Shown in pieces: positions 30,703 to 41,990 of a stretch of 64,000 bases of DNA; the first letter of the stretch is position 1; every line of letters begins with the position of its first letter. The position numbers were made by a program, and so were the translations under genes. Where the stretch lies: assembly GCA_032717465.1 (NCBI GenBank), contig CM064632.1, positions 25,066,005-25,130,004 of the forward strand, read 5' to 3'. The notes under the pieces were generated by a model that saw only the letters and a list, made by a program, of their open reading frames with translations, made no database searches and was not told the origin of the DNA. The stretch is from Coenobita brevimanus (taxonomy: Eukaryota; Arthropoda; Malacostraca; Decapoda; Coenobitidae).

Positions 30703-30908
30703 AGGGGGGGATGGAGTTGAGAGTGCAGGAGATATAAAAGATATAAAGAGAGGAATGGACGGAGAAGGGGTTAGTATGGCGATGGGGAAGGGGAGGGAAG
30801 AAAGAGGGTGTGTTAGGCGGAAATAGGTGAACAAGGGAGGATGTGCGGGGGAGGGAAGGAGAAAATGTGGGGGAGAGTTCATGGGACCTGATGCAGGTTA
30901 GTTGTAAA

Positions 30909-30996
<88 letters not shown>
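30909..30996. repeat. (CT)n-(CA)n compound microsatellite
   Basis: CT then CA without a spacer. Copy B: 58927-59011. Confidence 0.97.
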
Positions 30997-31001
<5 letters not shown>

Positions 31002-31640
31002 TGAGCAAAAACAACAAATTTCAATAATGTATGCAAAACCACACAGGGAAAAAGAAAAAAGGGCGAATTAGCAGGAAGAAACATGCAAAAATAATGAGAG
31101 AGAAAATGTTTGGCAAAATGCAAAGCGTAAAATCTATAATAACGGATTATATCAAAGGGTGGGAAATACTAAGAAAAAATGAGTAAAGGAATATCAATAA
31201 GAAACAAAAACAAAACTGAAGGACAATTATTAATAATATATATGTTTAAAAAGGCGAATACGAAATGGGGGTACCTTTGCGTACACATATTCGAGAACGT
31301 GTATGTAGAATGGAAAGGACGAAATTAGATTTTTTTTTTAAACAGACTTCGAAATAAGTGTGAAAACCATCAGAGGAAAGATTAATATAATATAGGACGA
31401 TCGTAAACAGAGTAAATAACAACAACAACACCCACAGCCACCACTACCATCACCAACGATCATCATCTTCATCCAACCCCTTTTCTCGTTCCATTAGGAG
31501 CGTGGAACCCGTGGGCTACGCCACTCAGTCCTGACATTAAAGGCAAGGGAAAGCAGCACCACTCCCAAGTGGCATTATGTCTGAACTATGTTCTAACCAG
31601 CCCGCAGGTGTAAACTTTCACAGGCTCAATTCCATCTATT
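30997..31640. other. A-rich non-coding sequence
   Basis: AT-rich with A runs; no gene. A CAA/CCA-rich patch lies at 31418-31460. In copy B this stretch (59012-59660) has more substitutions than its neighbours. Confidence 0.5.
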
Positions 31641-33150
31641 TCTTCCATCTCTTTCACTCCTCCTCGCCCCCTCTTCTTGAATCTTGAGCACCCATATACT
31701 TCCTGTTATATACCCTAACGTAATCTTTCCCTCTGTCTTTTCCATTCCTCAACTTTTATTCGCCCTATTTCATCCTTTTTGCACCTTCTTTCTCTAATTC
31801 TTCCTATTCTTCTCCACTCCTCTTTTCTACCTCGCTTTCCTCTCGACTTTTGCCCTCTCACATTTCTTTCTCAACCCTTCCGAAACCCTCTCGCCTTCTC
31901 CCACCTGTCTTCCTTTCCTTTTGGCCCCAATTTCTCCCTTATTTTTCACCTCCCTTCTTCTTTCCTCCTCTCCCTTCTAATCCCCACCATTCCCTTCTCA
32001 CTTCCTGTCATCGCTTCTCACTCACTTTCTTTTTTCCCCCGTCTCCAACTCTCCTATCCAGTCTTCTCCCTTCCCTCTCTCTTCCCACCCCGTCATTTAC
32101 CTCCCTTCTATCCCATTCCTTCCTCTCCACTCGCTTCCCTTCTGTCTCCTCCCCTCCCCTCCCTTCTCTACCCTCCTTTCCCTTCTCAAGATCTTCCCTC
32201 CTCTCCCCTCCTGTCTCTCCCCTTCCCCCCCCCCAGGCCTTTACCTTTCATCTTTCCGATCCTCTCTTGACTCCTCCTCAATTCCTTACCCTCCCTTGCC
32301 TCTCCTTCCCTCCCTTCTCACTTCCACCCTTCTCTCTCCTCCTCCACTGTATTTTTACACTCTTTCCTACATTCCTCCACTTACCCTCTACCCCTTTCTC
32401 ATCACCCTCCTTATCTCCACCTCTCTCTCATCTCCCTCCTTACCTCTACTCCCCCCCCCCCCCGCCCGGACTCCATTAACCCTATATCAGGATATTCTGG
32501 CCGCTTGTTTGCTGGGCGTAGCTTGGTGTTGGCCTGAGATATTACCGCTCCGCTTGGCCAGCCCCTGTAAGTACCCTCTCAGGCCCTCCCTCACCCCCTT
32601 CACGTCCCTCTCCCACCATCTTTAATTCTCCTTTTAAGCACCGTCGCTCTCTATTTAAGTTCTTCTTCATGTCCCCTTGAAAGTCCCCTTCTTAGACCCC
32701 TTCACCTCCCCTTCCTGGCACCCCTTAAGTTCCTTGCGAGTCCCCTTTTATCCCCTTTGTCGTCTCCTCTGATATGTCCCCGTAAGTCTTCTTCTAGTCC
32801 CCCTTTTGGCATCATTTAACTCCCCTTCTCATCCCTAATAAGGCACCAATCCCAGGAACTCTCTTTATCTCCAACCCTTGAAGTGATATTCTTCCCTTCC
32901 CTCACCCACTTCAGCTCTTCCTCTCGACTCACTCTGCCTAATAAATCATCATTTAGTTCCCATTTAAGTCCATTTCTTGGTCCCACTCATCCTCCCCCCC
33001 CTTTCAGGTCCCCCTTCCTCTCCTAGAAATCTCCCTCTTGGTCCTCTTTCACCTTTAGGTTTTCCTCTTGACTCTCTCTCGCCCTGCTCCTCTCAAACCC
33101 CGCTTAAGACCTCCTTTCGCCCCCCCCCCACCTCCATTACAGCCCCCTCC
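31640..33150. repeat. Polypyrimidine-rich block
   Basis: C/T-rich plus strand (CCTTCCCTCTCTCTTCCC). From about 32560 to 33150, C/T-rich phrases such as TCCCCTTNNAAGTCCCCTT recur irregularly. Ser/Pro/Phe frames of up to 209 residues result from composition. Short non-pyrimidine insert at 32495-32570. Copy B: 59660-61165. Confidence 0.85.
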
Positions 33151-33164
33151 TTGGATCCCTTTTG

Positions 33165-33281
33165 AATAGAGAGAGAGAGAGAGAGAGAGTATCCAAAACC
33201 AAAGGCGTCGGAAGGTTGAAAGTGGTGCTATAAATCACGAAGTCAGGCTCTGGACGGAACCCACATAAACCCTCACTCTGC

Positions 33282-33320
<39 letters not shown>
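33165..33320. repeat. Two (GA)n arrays with unique spacer
   Basis: GA at 33166-33189 and 33284-33320. Copy B arrays (61183-61211, 61307-61346) are longer. Confidence 0.95.
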
Positions 33321-33325
<5 letters not shown>

Positions 33326-33705
33326 CCACAGGAATAAATATTCAGTTTAATTCACACAACATAAAATACCTCCATCAAATATGCAAAACTCGCTCCACTA
33401 ATTGCATTATGAAAACAGAACTGGATATTACCACACATAAATTAAAACAAAACAATGTAACAATAAATAAAGTCTACTTTGTTTTTTAATTCCCCAACGT
33501 TTGGCACGAGTATCTGGTGGTGAAGAGATAATCATCACCATGCTCATCATCATCATCATCATCATGTCCCTTTTCCCCAGGTAAGGTTGGGGTGATGGTG
33601 GATTACAAACCTACTCCATTAAGACTCTCAGGCTCCTGTGACCAATGAGGCTGAGAGTCAAATCCACGGAGAGAAAACCAGGACAGGCGAGCGACAGGAC
33701 ACTTC

Positions 33706-34030
33706 TCAGCGATGTACAGTACACCCGAGGAAAGTTCCGCGTTGTACACTCGCTCACCACTTCGAAATAGTAAACGTGAGACAAATGGTAGCGAAGCAGT
33801 AGCCAACCTTCATCTATTTGGTAACTGTGAGAAGGATGGAGATGGATGAGGGAGGGGTAGGAACTATTAGCTTCCCCAACCTTCCTCCTTCCTTAACCTC
33901 TCCCCTCCCACACAGTGGTGCCAGACATTTGAGTGTCTGGCTACTGCTTCACTAGTGGTTGTCTCACGCATAAAGGTACGAACTCGCAGGCAGGTGTATA
34001 AGGCGGAACTTTCCTCGGGTGTACGTATTG
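33706..34030. repeat. Imperfect long inverted repeat (arms ~110 bp)
   Basis: GTACACCCGAGGAAAGTTCC near 33718 is repeated inverted near 34000 (GGAACTTTCCTCGGGTGTAC). Similarity continues through GTGAGACAA and GAAGCAGTAGCCA in the left arm and their inverses in the right arm. The loop is about 110 bp. A folded transcript or a pair of oppositely inserted copies of one short element are both possible. Present in copy B at about 61734-62058. Confidence 0.8.
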
Positions 34031-34112
34031 TGTGTGACCTGTACGCACCTGACATGACCTCACTTCTCTCTTATACATGTTCTAGTCGTATTTTGTGGGT
34101 TTGAAGCGCATC

Positions 34113-34285
34113 TGATCCTAAGGGCAGGAACACCACTATCTATCCGATCCTAAGGGCCCATTAACACCACTATCTATCTGATTCTAAGGGCGCAGGAACA
34201 CCACTATCTGAGTCAATGGGCCCATTAACATCATTATCTATCTGATACTGAGGACACAGGAACACTACTATCTATTAATGGGAAA
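34113..34285. repeat. ~35-bp tandem repeat, five units
   Basis: Units of about 35 bp: GATCCTAAGGGC, then AGGAACACC or CATTAACACC, then ACTATCTATC. Alternate units carry the two middle variants, so the pattern is a dimer of subtypes. Copy B: 62143-62314. Confidence 0.85.
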
Positions 34286-34329
34286 GTGACTCGCCCCTAC
34301 CCAGTGCTTCACAGTGAAAGACCCTCACT

Positions 34330-34357
34330 CACTCTCTCTCTCTCTCTCTCTCTCTCA
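34330..34357. repeat. (CT)n microsatellite
   Basis: Short CT run; copy B: 62360-62386. Confidence 0.95.
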
Positions 34358-34639
34358 ACGATTAAACTTAGCTGCAGAGACTTATGGAACCCTCTATTTA
34401 CCTCTTCACCACTAGAGGTCAGTCTTAAGAATAATCGTCTGAACACAGCAGGAATAATGCATACAGTATAAATCTGTCACGTGACTGAAGGGATAATATA
34501 AACAGCGAGTAAACACAGCCCCAAGAGAGTATTTATACTGCTGTAAAACCCGACTCACTATAACTGCAACGAGGCCTGATTTTTTAAAGTTAAATTCCCT
34601 GGATAATATTTCACCTATGATATTACTTTTTCCTCCAAC

Positions 34640-34870
34640 CCACTGTACCTTGGCCTAAAATTGCCATCCCTCCACCTTCAATGCCGAGTCATAACAATAG
34701 ATTAACACTAGAATATGATGCTAATCACGAAGAAGTACTTCAGAATGCATGTAGTGACGCAGTATTGTCTTCTTGGGCTACTGAGCTACTTGAAATAATA
34801 CGCAAAAACATGAAATTTGAGCCAACTTGAAGTGAATGAGCTACAGAACGTTCTTTTCATTTCCTTCTTG
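34640..34870 (+). repeat. Dispersed repeat family C, copy 2
   Basis: CTTGGCCTAAAATTGCCATC, ACACTAGAATATGATGCTAA, CACGAAGAAGTACT and AGTATTGTCTTCTTGGGC lie in family C order. Copy B: 62665-62895. Confidence 0.7.
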
Positions 34871-35152
34871 CTATACCCTCACTGTTATATTCAGCTTTGG
34901 ATAGATTTATCGAACTACAGGTGTTAGACATAGGTGTAAAAAACCTGTTTCGAAGAAGAAACCCTTCTTAAATATAATAAAGTCGTGTGGTAGTAACCCG
35001 AATATACTAAAAACCATATTGGCGAACCAAATGGCCTTTTCTAGTGAAGTGCAGATTGGCGTCAGTGGCACCAGCCGTGTTCGTACATCCGACACTCAAC
35101 ACCCAAGCCAGGCTTCATTTCACCTGTAATTTTCTTCTCATTCAAAATGGCC

Positions 35153-35154
<2 letters not shown>

Positions 35155-35206
<52 letters not shown>
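35155..35206. repeat. (GA)n microsatellite
   Basis: About 25 GA units; copy B 63185-63223 is shorter. Confidence 0.98.
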
Positions 35207-35208
<2 letters not shown>

Positions 35209-35221
35209 GCAGTGTTAAGTA

Positions 35222-35545
35222 GGATATATTGTATATGTATAAATATATAGTATAAAGATAGACATGTAGATAGATAGACTGATACACAGAGAGATAGACA
35301 GATAGGTACAGAAAAATATAAACATCGATCGACAGAGACAGGTGAAGTATTCAGAAATTCATAAATGTAAGTTGATGGGTGTATATAGACAGATAGAGAG
35401 ATACTCATAGATATACATACACAGAAATATGCACATACTGTATTCATATACGAATGTATGTATCTATGTATAAATGCATATTTATATTTATCCAGGTTTT
35501 TATACTTTTATTTAAATGTATATAAACTTACGTACACTCTCCCCT
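35222..35545. repeat. Degenerate GATA/TATG-rich sequence
   Basis: AGATAGATAGAC, ATATACATAC and TATGTATC words without clean periodicity; likely an old tetranucleotide array. Copy B: 63240-63560. Confidence 0.75.
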
Positions 35546-35954
35546 CTCTCTCTCTCTCTCCTTTCAGTTTCTCTTTCTGGTTCTTCCTCCATGTGTCTTT
35601 CAGTCGGGCTAAACCTTCAACCCGAGGACGTGTTTGTCATTTTGCTCAAGCTAGTAAACCCCTGCATGAACCACTACCATCTTTAAGAGGCACCTGCAAT
35701 GAAAGAGAGAGTGGTAACCCGAATTAACTTTACCTCATCCTGACAAAGTATGAGGGATGGTAATGGCTGTTTTTGTATACGTCAGTCTGTTTATGAATTC
35801 CTGCTTGGAACTGCCCCCACCCCCAGACCACACCGTAAAAGAATTCCCCCCGATGTAAATCACAGCTTTCGACACAGTTTTTGGAACAGTTTGTCTTTGG
35901 CAGTCAGATTTGCGAGGCTATAACTTTCTTTCCCTGTCTTCTCTATAGCTGCTT

Positions 35955-35999
35955 CTGTGCTCTCTCTCTCTCTCTCTCTACCTACCTACCTACCTAACT
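35955..35999. repeat. (CT)n then (CCTA)n
   Basis: CT run passing into CTACCTACCTACC. The window ends in the copy B counterpart of this array, so the duplication may extend beyond 64000. Confidence 0.93.
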
Positions 36000-37100
36000 C
36001 CTCTGCTTCCCACTGTCCTTCCCCCTCCCTCCGTTCTCTACCTTCTGCCTCCTCACCAATCCCTATCATTCTTCACCTGGTTATAGATACACACCTATAA
36101 TCAGTCTCTGTTTACAGCTGACGAGGCTCCAAGTCACCCCGAAGTTACTGTATCTTTCCACTAAACAATACTTCTTTCATTGGCAGAGTTCTTTAATTTA
36201 TGGACAGTTTACCATTTATTTTTCCGTAATGGCCACTGAAGGAATCCATGCGGTGAATTTTTTTTTCCAGTCTGACGCCGGATCAAGTGAGGGGTTGGGC
36301 AAGGCCAGAATATATCTAGTCTTTTTTGTCCACAACCCTTACACACACACACACACACACACACAGTCACAAAAACACCCTCTTTCCCTTCGTTTTGCAC
36401 ATCACACACAGGGCCTCAAAGTGTGTGTGTGTGGGGGGGGGGGCAGGTCTATGCATGCACAATTTTTATGCAATTTCTCCCTCATTGATCTGATATTTGC
36501 TCAACGTATCATATTTATCACACCGTCGACGTAAACATATCACAGTTCGGTCGTAACTCAGTGCCACGGTGTGTGATTTGTAAATGTGTAATACGTGTGT
36601 AGGAAAGACTTCAGGGGCATACTTCAGGTGCTAAAGGAGCGCTCTGAGCATCTCTACCTTAGTTAAATAAATTGTCTACAACAGCCTAAAGGGGACTGAC
36701 GTGTAAGCGAGCGGATGCTTGTTGCTTATCCATCATGAGCCAGACAATGACGGGGATCACTTTTTTTTTTTTCACTGGATCTGTCTAATTTTCATACATG
36801 TTTTGTGGGCTCAAGTAAACCGCAAAACCTGTTAGCTTGATTGAATTGGTCTAATACTTTTTCCAGGTGAATCATTATATAGAAAAATTAAAAAAGGAGG
36901 CGGTGTCTCAAAAAATTAAGAGCCCCGTCGTCTTCACCAGAGATGCTTGAGAAGCGATCTTTGTGCTGATGGAAATGAAGCCTGGATCTTGTCGTAGGGA
37001 CACATGTCAAGGATGAAAGCAATGGAAATGAATGATCTGAGAGGAGAATGTAGAGTTACGTGGAGAGGCAGACAGATAACTGAGGAAGTGAAGGGGCGCT
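36000..37100. other. Non-coding, with short CA/GT arrays
   Basis: CA at 36341-36364, GT at 36421-36432 followed by a G run. No gene, RNA or element recognised. Confidence 0.5.
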
Positions 37101-37106
37101 GTGGTG

Positions 37107-38232
37107 TTAGCGTGGATGTGATTGGTGTGGATGTGATTGGTGTGGATGTGATTGGTATGGAAATGATTGGTGTGGATGTGGCTGGTTTGGTTGTGACTGG
37201 TGTGGATGTGATTGGTGTGGGTGTGAGTAGAGTGAATGTGATTGATGTGGATGTGATTAGTGTGAATATGATTGGTGTGGATGTGATTAGTGTGAATGTG
37301 ATTGGTTTGGATGTGATTAGAGTGAATGTGATTGGTGTGGATGTGATTAGTATGAATGTGATTGGTGTGGGTGTGATTAGAGTGAATGTGACTGGTGTGG
37401 ATGTGATTAGTGTGAATGTGATTGGTGTGGATGTGATTAGTGTGAATGTGATTGGTGTGGATGTGATTGGTGTGAATGTGATTGGTGTGGGTGTGATTGG
37501 TGTGGGTGTGATTAGTGTAGATGTGATTGGTGTGAATGTAATTGGTGTGGATGTGATTGGTGTGGATGTGATTGGTGTGGATGTGATTGGTGTGGATGTG
37601 ATTGGTGTGGATGTAATTGGTGTGGATGTAATTGGTGTGGGTGTGATGGGTGTGGATGTGATTGGTGTGGATGTGATTGGTGTGGATGTGATTGGTGTGG
37701 ATGTGATTGGTGTGGGTGTGATTGGTGTGGGTGTGATTGGTGTGGATGTAACTGGTGTGGATGTAATTGGTGTGGATGTAACTGGCGTGGATGTAATTGG
37801 TATGGATGTAATTGATGTGGATGTAACTGGCGTGGATGTAACTTGTGCAGATGTGATTGGTGTGAGTGTGATTGGTGTGGGCGTGATTGGTGTGGGTGTG
37901 ATTGGTGTGGATCTGATTGGTGTGGATATGATTAGTGTGGATGTAAATGGTGTTGACGTAACTGGCGTGGAAGTAATTGGTGTGGATAGGATTTGTGTGG
38001 ATGTGACTGGTGTAGTTGTGACTGGGTGTGATTGGTGTGGATGTGATTGGTGTGGGTGTGATTGGTGTGGATGTGATTGGTGTGGGTGTGATTGGTGTGG
38101 GTGTGATTGGTGTGGGTGTGATTGGTGTGGATATGATTAGTGTGAATGTGATTAGTGTGGGTGTGATCGGTGTGGGTGTGACTGGTGTGGATGTGACTCC
38201 TGTGGATATGATTGGTGTGGATGTGATTGAAT
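37107..38232. repeat. 15-bp minisatellite (GATGTGATTGGTGTG)n
   Basis: About 75 copies of a 15-bp unit with substitutions (GAT/GGT/AAT start; ATT/ACT middle). The unit is five codons without a stop, so a 378-residue Val-Asp-Val-Ile-Gly repeat frame (37004-38140) stays open. I find no signal peptide, flanking domain or codon-biased variation, so I do not call a gene. Confidence 0.93.
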
Positions 38233-38690
38233 GTATTAAGGGAAAGACTCCGAGACGGCTCGACCATGTGGAGGGAATGAGAATGAAGAACTGTCAAGGA
38301 AAATGTAGGCTACGTGAATGAAGTGGAAAAGAGGAGGAGACGTAGGAGAAGCTGGAATGAGCAGCTACTTTCAAAACCTAGTAATCTTTGAAACCGAATT
38401 AACTTTCCGGAATGTTATATGAGCTTCATAACTGTTAGACAAAAAAGTAGAACGATATTATTGTCTGGTTCTGTACCCGTGAGACATGTCTGGGAATGGT
38501 GATTACCAGATTACAGAACAAATTACTGTGCCTTAAAAAGAGGCCTGTAATTAACACAGCGAGTTAGAGCTACGAGGGTAATACACAAGAAACACAGACC
38601 TTCATTACTGAAGAAATTGCCTGTCCGAGGTAACTGAGAAGCAGTAATTAGGTCTATGCCGGCAGCCTACTTTACGCCCGGGGTCGGGTG
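38233..38690. other. Unique non-coding sequence
   Basis: No features seen between the two minisatellites. Confidence 0.5.
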
Positions 38691-38694
38691 ATGG

Positions 38695-39372
38695 GCTTTG
38701 TGGTGTTTGTGGTAGTTTGTGGTGATTGTGGTAGTCTGTGGTGGTTCAGATAGTTTGTGATGGATGTGGTAGTTTGTGATGGATGTGGTAGTTTGTGATG
38801 GATGTGGTAGTTTGTGATGGATGTGGTAGTTTGTGGTGGATGTGGTAGTTTGTGGTGGTTGTGGTGAAGTTTGTGGTGGATGTGGTAGTTTGTGGTGGTT
38901 GTGGTAGTTTGTAGTGGTTCTGGTAGTTTGTGGTGGTTCTGATAGTTGGTGGTGGATGTGGCAGTTTGTGGTGGATGTGGCAGTTTGTGATGGTTGTGGC
39001 AGTTTGTGGTGGTTGTGGTTGTTTGTGGTGGTTCTGGTAGTTTGTGGTGGATATGGTAGTTTGTGGTGGTTCTGGTAGTTGGTGGTGGATGTGGCAGTTT
39101 GTGGTGGTTGTGGCAGTTTGTGGTGGTTGTGGCAGTTTGTGGTGGTTGTGGCAGTTTGTGGTGGTTGTGGCAGTTTGTGGTGGTTGTGGCAGTTCGTGGC
39201 GGTTGTGGCAGTTCGAGGGAGTTGTGGGAGTTTGTGGTGGTTGTGGTGGTTTGTGGTGGTTGTGGTAGTTTGTGGTGGTTGTGATAGTTTGTGGTTGTGG
39301 TGGTAGTTTGTGGTGGTGATGGTAATTTGTGGTAGTGATGGTAGTTTGTGGCGGCTGTGGCAGTTGGTGGGA
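38695..39372. repeat. 19-bp minisatellite (GGCAGTTTGTGGTGGTTGT)n
   Basis: About 35 tandem copies of a 19-bp unit with subtypes (GTTGT, GATGT, GTTCT endings). 19 is not divisible by three and no stop exists, so all three minus frames are open for 220-260 residues, reading the same 19-residue Thr/His/Asn/Pro cycle in different phase. Openness is therefore not evidence of coding. Confidence 0.95.
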
Positions 39373-39689
39373 CTGGAAGATGTGTTTGACACGCGTACAA
39401 TAGGTACATTCTGATCCCATAACTAAGGTTCACTATCGTACACTCATAATTTTGCAAGTACGGGGAAGTTGCCCAGTTCCATCAGATGGAAAATGGAGTA
39501 TAGCAAAGAATATGAGTTCAGTACATACCACAGCGACGCCCACAGGCATGTATACAAAGCAAAACTCACCTGGAGGAAGGAAACGAAACATTAATATAGA
39601 AATGCCTATTGTATTGCCAACAAGGGTGAAATCAATCCCGGATTATATAAACAAACGATCAAGGTCATTGCCAGAAGAGAATGCAACAG

Positions 39690-39812
39690 AACATCATCTT
39701 CATCATCATCATCATCATCATCGCCATCATCATGAATCATCGTCATCGTCACCGCTATCGTCATCATCATCAATCATCATCGTCACCGACATGTCATCAT
39801 CCTCATAACCAT
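39690..39812. repeat. (CAT)n trinucleotide array
   Basis: CATCATCAT with CGT/CAC variants. Confidence 0.95.
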
Positions 39813-40570
39813 CCAGACCTATTTCTCCACCAGAGAATGGAGTAAGGTCGACTCTAGAAATATGAAAGAGGAAAGTATGAAATTATTTTGACCAAAGCAT
39901 CTGCACATAATCTTTCGGGTACCATTTTTATTTTTATTATTTTTTCACAGGTACGCTTTACATTCAGCTGCAGGATAGTCAAATAAAGCATACCCAAGCA
40001 AGTCTAACGGACCAATTATGGGGCAAAAAAAATCACCTTCCAATAACGAATGCAACCAAAAAATCAATATATAATAAAATGTTAAAAGCGAGCCTAACTG
40101 ACCAAAAAGTAAACGATTATAATTTTGGCAGAGCTGGACTGGGGAGATGGTTGTATGGGTTTGCAATTTTCAATCAATTTTCGTTGTGTATGAAGGTCAT
40201 GGTTAGGACAACTTTAGCGTTTTAACTGTGAGTCACTGGAGCCTGAGAGTGCTTATATTACCGGCTAAGCTAAAATGGACGGAGCAAATTCATTATCTTC
40301 ATGTCAAATCCAAACAAACGATTATCTTAGAGAGTCATGGGGGCCTACAGGTATTAATATTGTCAATATTTACCCTCTCATGATCGGTAAATAACGCCAG
40401 GAATACATGGAAGTGAGAGTCAGAAGACCCTGGGAATGTTAATAGATGTGCCAGGAATGTAGAGAGTTTTATTTTGAAGATGCTGGGCGACTCCATCTTG
40501 CATCAAAATTCAGCCTCTCTGAATGTAAAGGTTAGTAGATGCGAGGAGGAGGAGGAGGAGGAGCTGGGGG
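39813..40570. other. Unique non-coding sequence
   Basis: AT-rich, no gene. Short GGA run at 40545-40563. Confidence 0.5.
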
Positions 40571-40574
40571 TTAT

Positions 40575-40760
40575 ACTCCTTTTACACTGACGTGGGCTAC
40601 AACTGTCATCTCTATATTTTCATTGCTGAGCCGTAACAATATATTAACAACAGACTATAATGGTAGCCACGAAAAAAATAAAATGACATAGAAAGGACAT
40701 AAACTCGTAGCATTGTCTATCTTTGGTACTAAGCCACGTGATAAAATTTGGAAGAAGACG
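40575..40760 (+). repeat. Dispersed repeat family C, copy 3
   Basis: TGAGCCGTAACAATATATTA, then AGCCACGAAAAA and AGCATTGTCTATC, then GAAGAAGACGAAACCCTGAA follow the family C order with more divergence. Confidence 0.6.
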
Positions 40761-41208
40761 AAACCCTGAACCAAATAAAAGTGGGGGAATTACACCAAAA
40801 TCGGAATGTACCAGTAAATTATGGTCCACGGAAAAAAAATAAAAAAATAAAATGAAACACATATAACACCAAACTCTCTTGCCCGTGTGCTACCATTAAC
40901 TCTTTTATGGTGGGAATTACTCCAACGTTTCATTACAGCTTTCTCCAAACGATTTTATTGAGCTTAGAGTGCGTACGCGAGCCTGAAATCGTCAATCCTT
41001 TCGCCGCAGCATGTAAACTTTGTATTTTATTCTGATTATTCCCACGAGACGATTTCATTTGGCTCTGGAAAACTGATAATGCCAGACGATTTTATTAAAC
41101 TCGGTCAAATCCATTGCAGCTGAGGGGTTAAGTAGCAATGAGATATTTGTTGCGGGATATGGGCTGGGGTGAGGCAGAGTTAGACTACGATCAGGTTCCA
41201 TATCAATC

Positions 41209-41213
<5 letters not shown>

Positions 41214-41246
<33 letters not shown>

Positions 41247-41379
41247 GGGGGGAATTTACCCTCATTAATCTTCAAGGAAAAGTTTGAATAGAGACAAACG
41301 CACGAGTGTGGTAAAAGGATATTAATGCTTCTCACCTCACTGGCATAATACTGTGGAAAGACTGTTAAAACCCCATCAG

Positions 41380-41419
<40 letters not shown>

Positions 41420-41572
41420 TAAAGCAAAAAATATGTGCCTGTGAAATAACTGGTGAGTTACATCAGTTCCTCTCCAAACGTCTCTCCTTAGCTTAGAAAA
41501 TCACGTCTGGAGGGAGCAAGGGTTAAACGAGAAAATAAATAAATAAATAAATAAATACATAAATAAATAAAA
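41214..41572. repeat. (GA)n, (CA)n and (AAAT)n arrays
   Basis: GA 41214-41242, CA 41381-41418, AAAT 41533-41572. The sequence between them (AATTTACCCTCATTAATCTT, then a GGCATAAT...GTGGAAAGA segment) has a relative near 42340-42550. Confidence 0.9.
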
Positions 41573-41624
41573 ATGTTGTGTTGAAAGTGATATTAGTCTT
41601 CTTTAGCCAAGCAGAAGATCCTAC

Positions 41625-41835
41625 AGTTCAGTCACTTTAACTTGGCCAAGATTTTCGTCCTTGTGCAGCTGATTTTGCGTCGCTCAGTGGCAAAAAAAGA
41701 CAATGCTGCACGCTGCATCCTTTCCATGGCACTTCTTCGTGACTAGTACTATATTCTAGCGTTAATCGCTCGCTATAACTCAGTAATCAAGATGGAGAGA
41801 TGGCGATTTTGGTCCAGGTTGAAGTGAACAATGTA
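41625..41835 (-). repeat. Dispersed repeat family C, copy 4 (inverted)
   Basis: Read on the minus strand: AACCTGGACCAAAATCGCCA, CTAGAATATAGTACTAGTC, ACGAAGAAGTGCCA, GCATTGTCTTTTTTTGCCAC, AAGGACGAAAATCTTGGCCA, the same order as 23320-23545. An inverted copy shows this is a dispersed element and not a local duplication. Confidence 0.72.
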
Positions 41836-41849
41836 TAGTAGTGAAAGGA

Positions 41850-41990
41850 TTACTGAAGGGTTACAGATGGATTACTGAAGGATTACAGATTGATTACTGA
41901 AGGATTACTGAAGAATTACTGATGGATGCTGACGTATTACTGAAGGATTATTGAAAGATTATTAAAGGATTATTCAAAAGGGTTATTGAT
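41850..41990. repeat. Short imperfect repeat of GGATTACTGAA
   Basis: About ten copies of an 11-15 bp word (GGATTACTGAAGGATTACAG and variants) decaying rightward. Confidence 0.85.

Larger units (their letters stand above)
20184..35981 (+). repeat. Large direct repeat, copy A (partner 47745-64000)
   Basis: Feature order, unique sequence and microsatellites match the block after the assembly gap in the same orientation. The offset is 27.56 kb at the start and about 28.02 kb at the end. Most of the growth in offset comes from a ~410 bp extra segment in copy B. See the findings for interpretation. Confidence 0.95.

Noticed and set aside
30017..31123. 368-residue Ser/Pro-rich minus-strand protein
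   Set aside because: It runs through polypurine, GAT, CA and CT arrays, a composition-driven open frame. The copy B counterpart is broken.
37004..38140. 378-residue Val-Asp-Val-Ile-Gly protein
   Set aside because: The frame exists because the 15-bp unit lacks a stop; no flanking domain, and unit variation is not biased to silent sites.
38667..39457. Thr/His/Asn/Pro-rich proteins in three frames
   Set aside because: All three frames are open over a 19-bp tandem repeat, so openness carries no coding information.
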